A DNA stretch of 64,000 nt from Muribaculaceae bacterium (GTDB lineage: Bacteria > Bacteroidota > Bacteroidia > Bacteroidales > Muribaculaceae): positions 38,654 to 102,653 of the forward strand of contig JAFLTP010000009.1 of NCBI GenBank assembly GCA_022510405.1, written 5' to 3'. Under the pieces are notes generated by a model. That model had not been told where the DNA came from and did not search any database. It saw nothing but the letters and a program-made list of their open reading frames with translations. The position numbers were made by a program, and so were the translations under genes. Every line of letters starts with the position of its first letter. Position 1 is the stretch's first letter. Positions 36,537-42,271 of this stretch are shown piece by piece.

Positions 36537-37022
36537 ATGGCGAAAAGGAATATAAAGGACGTTTCGCTTGATGCGAAGTATTTAAGCGGAACTCCAATAT
36601 CAAATATAATGTGTTATCGAGGTGATTTTGATTTTTACAGTGAAAACTGGGATAACATTAAAACTCCTGGATTTTATACAAGTTGGAACCGAGGAAGCGG
36701 AGGTGTGAACCATCCACCAGCAGTTACTGGATTAGGAACATTATTAGTGTTTGGTAATTATGATTATCATCAATTATTTTTCCCATTCCAGGGAAATAAC
36801 AGACTAACTGGGCAAATTGTAATGAGATCATATGAAAATAACAAACAAGTTTGGGGTGATTGGTATACAATTCCATTTACTTCTGATATTCCAAATTTAA
36901 TAAATCAACCATCAAACACCAAAGATATGAATATCAATAACTTAGAAATGGGGGGGGGGTATAACGGACTTCCTCATTGGGGATTACGCTGTTTCGGTTC
37001 GGCAGAAAGGAGGGCAGCGTAA
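36537..37022 (+). CDS. Receptor-binding cassette A1 with 3' poly-G tract
   Basis: 161 residues; start MAKRNIKD chosen to match sibling genes (an in-frame ATG lies 6 bases upstream). It has a knob-like beta domain (LGTLLVFGNYDYHQLFFPF, then WGDWYTIPF), the pattern seen in phage fibre-tip domains. Near the end the codons for MGGGY contain ten consecutive G (36950-36959). The frame then ends SAERRAA over a strong AAAGGAGG ribosome-binding site, overlapping the next ATG by one base. It is the first of five tandem cassettes. Confidence 0.65.
   Translation: MAKRNIKDVSLDAKYLSGTPISNIMCYRGDFDFYSENWDNIKTPGFYTSWNRGSGGVNHPPAVTGLGTLLVFGNYDYHQLFFPFQGNNRLTGQIVMRSYENNKQVWGDWYTIPFTSDIPNLINQPSNTKDMNINNLEMGGGYNGLPHWGLRCFGSAERRAA
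36950..36959 (+). repeat. G10 homopolymer (slippage site 1)
   Basis: Ten G in a row inside cassette A1. A stop codon in the second frame sits just upstream (36943-36945), and that frame is open from here to 37335. Confidence 0.85.
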
Positions 37023-37309
37023 TGGCGAAGAGGAATATAGCTATATCAACACCTATAGTAAAATACCAAAGCAATGCAGGCTTTTTATCAGAAGTGAAGG
37101 ACGCTCTTCAGTATATGGGTATAAATTTTTACAATACATCAGATTATACCCAGGGTCTCCCAGAAGATGCTTTAACAAAAATGGGAATCGTCCTTGCTAT
37201 GGTACGGGCAGCCAATTCCGGAATATTGATATTTTACTCAACAAAAGGAGATGTATATTTAATGACAAGCAATTACTCCTCAGTAGCGGATTGGATAAAG
37301 TTAAAATAG
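37022..37309 (+). CDS. Receptor-binding cassette B1
   Basis: 95 residues; begins MAKRNIAIS like its siblings and ends with the knob-type block (MGIVLAMVRAANSGILIFY, then VADWIKLK). It is preceded by AAAGGAGG 8 to 10 bases before the ATG, which is unusual for Bacteroidales. The frame one base earlier is free of stops through the whole gene and continues to 37335. Hand reading shows no T-ending codon followed by one beginning AA, AG or GA, although about six such pairs would be expected. Confidence 0.65.
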   Translation: MAKRNIAISTPIVKYQSNAGFLSEVKDALQYMGINFYNTSDYTQGLPEDALTKMGIVLAMVRAANSGILIFYSTKGDVYLMTSNYSSVADWIKLK

Positions 37310-37334
37310 AGTCCCGAAAGGAGGTGGTTGCGTG

Positions 37335-37895
37335 ATGGCAAAGAGGAATATTAAAGATGGTGTTACAGCAACTACTGAAATACCTAACCTCAATGCAAGT
37401 CGTGTAGGTGGATATGGACTTACAGATCTTTTGAGTTTCAGCACTGATATTCACATTAATGCGAATGTATACAACAAATTTGGATATGCCTATTCGGAAA
37501 GGGATTCTTTCTTTAAGACTATAGGTCCAGCAATGGTATTTGGTGTTCCTAACTATATGGCAGTTATTCAATCGGATTTCTGGGATTGTAATCTATATTA
37601 CACAACATACCGAAATGGCTCTCCCAGTTGGAAACAATTTGCTTTTCAAGATTGGGTACAAGCTCAGTTCGTAAGCCGCACATCGGCAGCCTCTCTTGTC
37701 TTCATAGATGACTTGAAAGAGATTCTTTCTCCCGAACAGATAGCCAAACTATCAGCAAAGGTTCAACAGAGAATTGAAACACAAAAAGAAACACAAAACT
37801 CTAACGCAATGAATATTAAAGATTTACAAATGGGGGGGGTATTTCGGAAAGCTGACTTTAGTCTTGCCGTCGCAAGAGAAAGGAGGGCGGCATGA
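37335..37895 (+). CDS. Receptor-binding cassette A2 with 3' poly-G tract
   Basis: 186 residues; starts MAKRNIKDG (an in-frame GTG lies one codon upstream). The knob-like block (GPAMVFGVPNYMAVIQSDF, then PSWKQFAF) is followed by a helical segment and MNIKDLQMGGVF with eight G (37832-37839). The end, ARERRAA, repeats that of cassette A1. An AAAGGAGG site sits 25 bases after cassette B1 and directly ahead of this start. The last four bases overlap the next ATG. Confidence 0.65.
   Translation: MAKRNIKDGVTATTEIPNLNASRVGGYGLTDLLSFSTDIHINANVYNKFGYAYSERDSFFKTIGPAMVFGVPNYMAVIQSDFWDCNLYYTTYRNGSPSWKQFAFQDWVQAQFVSRTSAASLVFIDDLKEILSPEQIAKLSAKVQQRIETQKETQNSNAMNIKDLQMGGVFRKADFSLAVARERRAA
37832..37839 (+). 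repeat. G8 homopolymer (slippage site 2)
   Basis: Eight G at the equivalent place in cassette A2. The alternative frame (relative phase the same as at site 1) is open from 37813 to 38202. Confidence 0.85.
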
Positions 37896-38173
37896 AAAAG
37901 AAAGTGGACTTAGACAATCTTCGCTACGTAAAGATTGGAAGGGAATCTTCAATAGAGGATGCAGACGAGGTATACGAAAATGGTTGGTTTTGGACCAGTG
38001 CGGGCGTGACAAAAAATCTTCCAGCAAATGCTTCTCGAGGAATATTACAGAATATGGTTTCCAATGCAGTAAAGATTCAGGTATGGTTTGCTTGGTTAGG
38101 ATTGGGGGAAATATACCAAAGAAACCAGCAAGGCAGTACTTGGATGGAATGGAAAAAGGTCGCTTTCGCATAG
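37892..38173 (+). CDS. Receptor-binding cassette B2
   Basis: 93 residues (MKKKVDLDNLRYVKIG...). The second half has the knob-type pattern RGILQNMVSNAVKIQVWF and STWMEWKKVAFA. As in B1, the frame one base earlier is stop-free across the entire gene, ending at 38202 within the ATGA of the next start. The true gene frame is chosen because of similarity to sibling cassettes and a normal start after AAAGGAGG. Confidence 0.62.
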   Translation: MKKKVDLDNLRYVKIGRESSIEDADEVYENGWFWTSAGVTKNLPANASRGILQNMVSNAVKIQVWFAWLGLGEIYQRNQQGSTWMEWKKVAFA

Positions 38174-38198
38174 CATACGGAAAGGGGGTGGTTGCGGC

Positions 38199-38597
38199 AT
38201 GAAGAGGAATATATCAACCATCTCCAATCTGATGTATACAGATAAAGAACAACAAATTACAAGAAAGAAAACTTTTGATGGAAGTGTTGATGATTTATTC
38301 TCAATCTTATTAGATTTTTGGGGAACAACCTCACAAATAAGCAATTTTTTAGGTAGTGCAAGGAACTGGAATAATGGGGTTACCTCTTCTCCTAATGGTA
38401 TTCTTGTTGCAGCTATCTATAGTGGTATTTGTTTTGATTATGAAGGAGAAAAATGGGTCATAGGAAATGTAAGAGGAGATGCCTTTAATTCTGTTGGACT
38501 TGGAATAGGCAAACTCCAAGACGATAAACAGATAATTCCCGTTTTAAGGATTGCACAAGACGGTTTGTTTTTCATGGAAAAGAAAATCACAGAATAA
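38199..38597 (+). CDS. Receptor-binding cassette C
   Basis: 132 residues starting MKRNISTIS; contains the knob-like NGILVAAIYSGICFDY block and a beta-rich end (PVLRIAQDGLFFMEKK). It has no poly-G tract, and its alternative frame is broken early by stops, so it serves as a control for the B cassettes. It is the last member of the array. Confidence 0.62.
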   Translation: MKRNISTISNLMYTDKEQQITRKKTFDGSVDDLFSILLDFWGTTSQISNFLGSARNWNNGVTSSPNGILVAAIYSGICFDYEGEKWVIGNVRGDAFNSVGLGIGKLQDDKQIIPVLRIAQDGLFFMEKKITE

Positions 38598-38603
38598 CCC
38601 ACG

Positions 38604-38629
38604 TCCTCCCCTCTTTGCGGAAGGGAGGA
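38604..38629 (+). promoter_or_regulatory. Hairpin sequestering the spanin ribosome-binding site
   Basis: TCCTCCC (38604-38610) pairs with GGGAGGA (38623-38629), the Shine-Dalgarno of the next gene, around a 12-nt loop. When folded it would hide the ribosome-binding site; it could also work as a weak terminator. Confidence 0.6.
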
Positions 38630-38634
38630 TGACA

Positions 38635-39159
38635 ATGAAAAGACTTAAACCAAAAGGAAAGATTCTCAGGAGGACTGCATTGACTTCTCTCCTATTGATA
38701 CTGCTGGCGTGTTCCTGCAAGACACAGAGGCAGGTTCAGTATGTGCCAATTGAAAGCACCCAAAAGACAACCGAGATTGACTCGCTGAACCGCATTATCC
38801 GTTCCTTGTCGGAACACAACACCGCTACCAAGGAAAGCGAGAAAGTGAGCGTTAAGGAAACCAACACCTACACTCTCAATGACAGGGGGGACACGATAAA
38901 AATCGTGATAGAGAAAGAGAAGGATACAAGCAGGGAGATACAGCGGCTTGAGCAATATTATCAAACCATCATAGACTCAATCTCCAAGACAAAAGTCAGG
39001 GTGGATACCATTGAAAGGCCAGTCCCCTACCCCGTTACCGAATATGTGGAAGTCAACAAGCTTTATTGGTGGCAGAAGGCATTGATGTGGATAGGAGGAA
39101 TAGCTGTTGTAGCTGTTTTAGCTGTGGTAGGGTGGAAAGTTGTAAAGTTGAAAGTTTAA
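38635..39159 (+). CDS. Candidate unimolecular spanin (lipoprotein with C-terminal TM helix)
   Basis: 174 residues. A basic N-terminus and hydrophobic stretch end in a lipobox (LLACSC), giving an outer-membrane lipoprotein. A periplasmic coiled coil follows (EIDSLNRIIRSL, EIQRLEQYYQTIIDSI), and the C-terminus holds one transmembrane helix (WIGGIAVVAVLAVVGW) with a basic end. An OM lipoprotein anchor plus an IM helix is the plan of u-spanins, which fuse the two membranes at the last step of lysis. I start at 38635 since GGGAGG is 6 bases upstream; an ATG two codons earlier is possible. The last codons come from the AAAGTTT repeat. Confidence 0.72.
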   Translation: MKRLKPKGKILRRTALTSLLLILLACSCKTQRQVQYVPIESTQKTTEIDSLNRIIRSLSEHNTATKESEKVSVKETNTYTLNDRGDTIKIVIEKEKDTSREIQRLEQYYQTIIDSISKTKVRVDTIERPVPYPVTEYVEVNKLYWWQKALMWIGGIAVVAVLAVVGWKVVKLKV

Positions 39160-39190
39160 AGGATTTAATGAAAAATCCTTCCCGTTTGAG
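39160..39190 (+). repeat. Hairpin repeat after spanin gene
   Basis: GGATTT-aatga-AAATCC with tail TTCCCGTT. The stem has A-T pairs in both strands where other copies have C-G. Confidence 0.65.
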
Positions 39191-39228
39191 AAGAAAGTAA
39201 ATTTTCATGATATAGAATTAGGCTGAAA

Positions 39229-39256
39229 GGCTCTCTTGGGAAAGAGGGTCTTTTTT
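39229..39256 (+). terminator. Terminator after spanin
   Basis: CTCTCTT-ggga-AAGAGGG stem followed by TCTTTTTT. Confidence 0.7.
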
Positions 39257-39322
39257 AAAGTGTAAAGTTTAAAGATTAAAGTTGAAAGGGAATTGGAACT
39301 TAGAAAAAGTTCTGCCCGTTAT
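39257..39322 (+). repeat. Heptads and one hairpin repeat
   Basis: AAAGTGT/AAAGTTT heptads and GAACTT-agaa-AAGTTC with tail TGCCCGTT, placed directly upstream of a promoter-like box. Confidence 0.7.
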
Positions 39323-39332
39323 GGAATTTTAT

Positions 39333-39340
39333 TATCTTTG
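39333..39340 (+). promoter_or_regulatory. Bacteroidetes -7 box (TATCTTTG)
   Basis: TATCTTTG lies 4 bases before the ATG at 39345, again implying a leaderless transcript. Confidence 0.5.
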
Positions 39341-39344
39341 CGGC

Positions 39345-39578
39345 ATGAAAGTGACGATAGAACAAATACACGACGATACCTATAAGGCAGAATGTGAAAA
39401 TGTCGTAGCCTTTGGTAGGACTCATAATGAGGCTTTGAATTTACTTATAGGCAAACTAATTGACGATCAAATTGTGAAAATGGGCATCAGGGCAACAGAC
39501 TTAGAAGTCAAGAAACTTGAGATTGAACTTCACAATGATGTGGTGACTTGTCACGATGAATTATTGAAGAAGAACTAA
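39345..39578 (+). CDS. Small HicB-like protein
   Basis: 77 residues; the first part (KVTIEQIHDDTYKAECENV...GRTHNEALNLLIGKL) resembles the partial RNase-H fold of HicB-type proteins, where a short beta hairpin is followed by G-T-x-x-E-A. No HicA toxin gene adjoins it, so an antitoxin role is unsupported; an orphan regulator is possible. The start at 39345 is chosen because of the -7 box immediately before it; the longer frame to 39282 runs through repeat DNA. Confidence 0.55.
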   Translation: MKVTIEQIHDDTYKAECENVVAFGRTHNEALNLLIGKLIDDQIVKMGIRATDLEVKKLEIELHNDVVTCHDELLKKN

Positions 39579-39587
39579 AATATCACA

Positions 39588-39743
39588 ATGAAATACATAA
39601 GATACTTATTCCTATTAGGTTTTCTTCCTATGCTGTCATGCGGCCGTCAGGAAGAGCCGGTACTACCAGATTCTGAACAACAGATACCCGTGCATCAAGT
39701 GACGGACTGGGAAGGAGAGATAGAGGAAGAATACGAAATTTAG
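39588..39743 (+). CDS. 51-residue phage lipoprotein
   Basis: The product starts MKYIRYLFLLGFLPMLSCG, a compact signal peptide with lipobox LSCG, then a short acidic peptide (EEP...EGEIEEEYEI). It follows the preceding stop by 9 bases. Small phage lipoproteins can block superinfection by masking receptors or assist lysis; its location after the lysis and fibre genes suits either. Expression is likely given the good signal sequence. Confidence 0.62.
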   Translation: MKYIRYLFLLGFLPMLSCGRQEEPVLPDSEQQIPVHQVTDWEGEIEEEYEI

Positions 39744-39779
39744 GAACTGATAGAGCCATACAGATGCCAGACAGATTTT

Positions 39780-39801
39780 CCCCGGAGCGATTCGGGGATT
39801 T
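39780..39801 (+). terminator. Terminator after the small lipoprotein
   Basis: CCCCG-gagcgatt-CGGGG followed by ATTTTATTT. Confidence 0.65.
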
Positions 39802-39805
39802 TATT

Positions 39806-39813
39806 TATATTTG
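39806..39813 (+). promoter_or_regulatory. Bacteroidetes -7 box (TATATTTG) of sRNA-like unit 1
   Basis: TATATTTG lies directly after a terminator and 45 bases before a strong hairpin. Confidence 0.5.
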
Positions 39814-39819
39814 CGTGCT

Positions 39820-39890
39820 ACAAGAAAATTTATTTTTCATTAATTTGTTTAGGACGGAAGCCTTGGTCGTGAGACTGGGGCTTTCTTATT
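39820..39890 (+). ncRNA. Candidate small RNA 1
   Basis: No ORF fits. A promoter-like box upstream would start an RNA near 39820. It ends in an 11-bp hairpin (39858-39883) with GTGA loop and three G-U pairs, followed by TCTTATT. It lies in a gene-free stretch from 39744 to 40176. Confidence 0.4.
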
Positions 39891-39903
39891 GCCGGGAATT
39901 GAC

Positions 39904-39911
39904 TATATTTG
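39904..39911 (+). promoter_or_regulatory. Bacteroidetes -7 box (TATATTTG) of sRNA-like unit 2
   Basis: TATATTTG lies directly after the first unit's hairpin. Confidence 0.5.
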
Positions 39912-39917
39912 CAAAGT

Positions 39918-40000
39918 TTTCATAATTCTTCCGAAAGGAAGGGTTATAGTTAGATTTATTTACTCACTGAAGAAGCCTCGTTGGGAAACGGGGCTTTTTT
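39918..40000 (+). ncRNA. Candidate small RNA 2
   Basis: About 80 nt from the inferred start. It contains a perfect GNRA hairpin (CTTCC-GAAA-GGAAG, 39928-39941) and ends in a perfect 10-bp terminator (AAGCCTCGTT...AACGGGGCTT) followed by six T. It resembles unit 1 in layout (promoter, AAGCC...GGCTT hairpin). Confidence 0.45.
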
Positions 40001-40125
40001 AAAGTGGAAAGTTTAAAGTTGAAAGTTTAAAGGGATTAGAACTTTGAAAAAGTTCTTCCCATTATGAGGATTTTGAAAAAAATCCTTCCCGTTGAGAGAA
40101 CTTTGAAAAAGTTCTACCCGTTTGA
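40001..40125 (+). repeat. Heptads and three hairpin repeats
   Basis: Heptads, then stems GAACTT/AAGTTC, GGATTTT/AAAATCC and GAACTT/AAGTTC with tails TTCCCATT, TTCCCGTT and TACCCGTT. Confidence 0.78.
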
Positions 40126-40176
40126 AGGGACAAAAGATAAAGAGAAGAAAGGGAACGGGAATTATAAATTTGGGGT

Positions 40177-40680
40177 ATGGCACAGGAAATAGAGATAAAA
40201 GTCTGGAAGGACGAGGTGAGGGAGGAAGTGGGAAAATCCACTGAATACACCGGCGCCAAGGGTATTTATGAAGATAAGGACGCCCATGACAAGTATTATG
40301 CTCAGGAAGCGGATCTTGAAACACTTGACCGATTTTGGGAAGAGGCGATACTGACCTTCAATGAGCGAGTGAAAAATATGCTCTTAGAGAGTGAGACCAT
40401 ACAGATTCAGACGGGAGGTAGCCTTGAATTGGGGAAGGTAGAAATGCGCGAAGCATTCAAGGCTATTTTGGAGGTGAGCCTGAGTTTCGATATAGGATTG
40501 GTGGGAAGCATAGAAAAAACGATGAAGAGCTACTTCATAAGCTATATCATCGGAGCGTGGTTCAAACTTGCGAAGAAAGACGAGAGCGAGGAATACTTCG
40601 GAGTGGCTGAAGAGGCATTGACGAATGTGGAAAGGATGCTTTATTCGAGGATGCGTCCGAGAGCACCAAGGAGGAGTTAG
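40177..40680 (+). CDS. Connector-like protein, paralogue 1 of 3
   Basis: A 167-residue, mostly helical protein ending in a basic tail (RMRPRAPRRS). The last third (SYIIGAWFKLAKKDESEEYFGVAEEAL) repeats a pattern found in the next two genes: a helix, W-x-x-h, an acidic loop, Y/A-rich helix and a basic Arg/Pro tail. Three such neighbours near the end of the late region could be head-to-tail or tail-tip parts. Family not identified. Confidence 0.6.
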   Translation: MAQEIEIKVWKDEVREEVGKSTEYTGAKGIYEDKDAHDKYYAQEADLETLDRFWEEAILTFNERVKNMLLESETIQIQTGGSLELGKVEMREAFKAILEVSLSFDIGLVGSIEKTMKSYFISYIIGAWFKLAKKDESEEYFGVAEEALTNVERMLYSRMRPRAPRRS

Positions 40681-40820
40681 GAAAGGTTAAAGTTTAAAGA
40701 GTAAAGTTTAAAGTTTAGAGGGATTAGAACTTTGAAAAAGTTCTTCCCGTTTAGAGGATTTAGAAAAAATCCTGCCCGTTTGAGGATTTAAAAAAAAATC
40801 CAGCCCAGTTGAGTATAAAG
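40681..40820 (+). repeat. Heptads and three hairpin repeats
   Basis: Heptads followed by stems GAACTT/AAGTTC, GGATTT/AAATCC and GGATTT/AAATCC, with tails TTCCCGTT, TGCCCGTT and a diverged AGCCCAGTT. Confidence 0.75.
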
Positions 40821-40846
40821 TTTAAAGAAGATAAAAAGTTAGATAT

Positions 40847-41371
40847 ATGGCATTAGCAGTGATGAATAAGGACGGCTCGAAAAAGAGTGTAGCCGTAACT
40901 TTGAAAATGGAAGAAATACTCTTTGATGTGATGAATGAAACGTTCCTGAAGGGACGTACCATCCAAGACCGGACCAACCACAAGGAGATAGCGAGTCTCT
41001 TTGCGAGTGAGGACGAGGAAAACAAAGAGAAGATAATGCGCAGCGTCAAGAAGAGCTGGGGAGAGATCAGGTCGGAACTCTCGGACTATCTGGATTCGCA
41101 GAAATTAAGCACTGACAACAGGAACCTTACATCCACTACCGGCGATTTGGCTTTGAATTTGGTGATGCCGAGTAATTTCAATGAAGCGGCGACGGATTCA
41201 GTGGGAGACGCGTGCCATGCCTTTATCGTGAACAATACGGTGGCAGAATGGTATATAGTTACCAAGCCGGACGAGGCAAAGACATATTTCGATTTGGCCC
41301 AGAATGCCATGGAACTGATAAGGTACAGTTCATCGAAGAGAGCGAGACCGCAAGTGCCGAGCAGGGGGTAG
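40847..41371 (+). CDS. Connector-like protein, paralogue 2 of 3
   Basis: 174 residues; the final section NNTVAEWYIVTKPDEAKTYFDLAQNAMELI and tail RARPQVPSRG match the layout of its neighbours. The N-terminal part is Lys/Glu-rich with KMEEILFDVMNETFLKG. A GDACHAFI helix precedes the W. Structural role inferred from tandem paralogy and place in the late region. Confidence 0.6.
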   Translation: MALAVMNKDGSKKSVAVTLKMEEILFDVMNETFLKGRTIQDRTNHKEIASLFASEDEENKEKIMRSVKKSWGEIRSELSDYLDSQKLSTDNRNLTSTTGDLALNLVMPSNFNEAATDSVGDACHAFIVNNTVAEWYIVTKPDEAKTYFDLAQNAMELIRYSSSKRARPQVPSRG

Positions 41372-41460
41372 GAATGGTTAAAGTTGAAAGTTTAAAGTTT
41401 AAAGTGTAAAGTTTAAAGAGTAAAGTTTAGAGTTTTGAGTTTAAAGTTGAAAGGTAAAAA
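41372..41460 (+). repeat. AAAGTTT heptad array
   Basis: About eight heptads (AAAGTTT, AAAGTTG, AAAGTGT) without hairpin. Confidence 0.65.
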
Positions 41461-41471
41461 AGCATATTGTT

Positions 41472-41978
41472 ATGGGTGAAAAACTGGCTGCGTTGATATT
41501 CAAGCGCAGCCAACTTTTATATGATATAGCCAATTGTTGCTATATAGAGGGAGACCTTCTTGGAAAGGAAGAGTTCGAACGGGCCCGCATGGTTCAAGAT
41601 GTGGTGCAGGCGGACAATGTGGACCGGATAACCAGGATAATGGATCTGAGTGTGAGCCAGTGTGTGGAACGTTTGTATCCATTTACAAAGAGAGAGCTTA
41701 TCCGGGACCGGAGCGTAAGGGATGATGTGCTTGAGAATGAGCAAGAGTATTGGATAGGCTTACGGTTGCCGGAAGACTTTTCAGCCACGACGGTGGAATA
41801 TCTGGAGAAGCTGATACATGAGTTTATAGTGTGCAGGGCTATGGAGGAATGGATGAGTATCACGAATCCGGGTAAACGTGACGTGTGGAGAGAGAAATGG
41901 GAGGAAGCGGAGCGAGAATTGCTTGGAAGCCTAAAAAGGCGGAGAGGAAGAGTGAGAAGGCCGTTGAGTCCTTTTTAG
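41472..41978 (+). CDS. Connector-like protein, paralogue 3 of 3
   Basis: 168 residues; ends RAMEEWMSITNPGKRDVWREKWEEAE then a strongly basic tail (RRRGRVRRPLSPF). Helical N-terminus (RSQLLYDIANCCYIEG). The acidic-loop Asn-Pro-Gly replaces Lys-Pro-Asp of paralogue 2. It is the last plus-strand late gene, converging on the minus-strand tail gene. Confidence 0.6.
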   Translation: MGEKLAALIFKRSQLLYDIANCCYIEGDLLGKEEFERARMVQDVVQADNVDRITRIMDLSVSQCVERLYPFTKRELIRDRSVRDDVLENEQEYWIGLRLPEDFSATTVEYLEKLIHEFIVCRAMEEWMSITNPGKRDVWREKWEEAERELLGSLKRRRGRVRRPLSPF

Positions 41979-42269
41979 AGTTGAAAGTTTAAAGAGGAAA
42001 GTTTAAAGAGGAAAGTTTAAAGTTGAAAGATTATAGATTATAGATTATAGATTTGAGGGAAATGAGGATTTTGAAAAAAATGCTTCCCTTTTAAAGAACT
42101 TAAGAATAAGTTCTTCCCGTTGATGAGAACTTAAGAAAAAGTTCTTCCCGTTAAAGAGAACTTAAGAAAAAAGTTCTTCCCATTTGAGGATTTTGAAAAA
42201 ATCCTACCCATTTAGAGAACTTTGAAAAAGGTTCTTCCCGTTTATAGGACTTTGAGAAAAGTCCTTTTT
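41979..42269. repeat. Largest hairpin cluster (seven copies) between convergent genes
   Basis: Heptads, then seven hairpins in a row from 42062. Stems are GGATTT, GAACTT (three times), GGATTTT, GAACTT and GGACTT with their complements. All but the first (TTCCCTTT) and last carry the TTCCCRTT or TACCCATT tail. The last one (42247-42264) is followed by seven T and so works as an ordinary terminator. Confidence 0.82.
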
Positions 42270-42271
42270 TT
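42247..42271 (+). terminator. Terminator at the end of the plus-strand late region
   Basis: GGACTTT-gaga-AAAGTCC followed by seven T; a member of the hairpin family with a T tail in place of TTCCCGTT. Confidence 0.75.

Noticed and set aside
38183..38187. Third poly-G tract (GGGGG) at the B2-C junction
   Set aside because: Five G is too short for efficient slippage and lies outside the annotated gene.
37864..38202. 112-residue ORF as an independent gene
   Set aside because: It starts only at a TTG inside cassette A2 and looks basic and low in structure; I treat it as the slippage-dependent second frame, not as a stand-alone gene.
4397..42269. Repeat clusters as CRISPR arrays
   Set aside because: The repeats are 7-mers or imperfect hairpins without unique spacers of constant length, and no cas gene is present.
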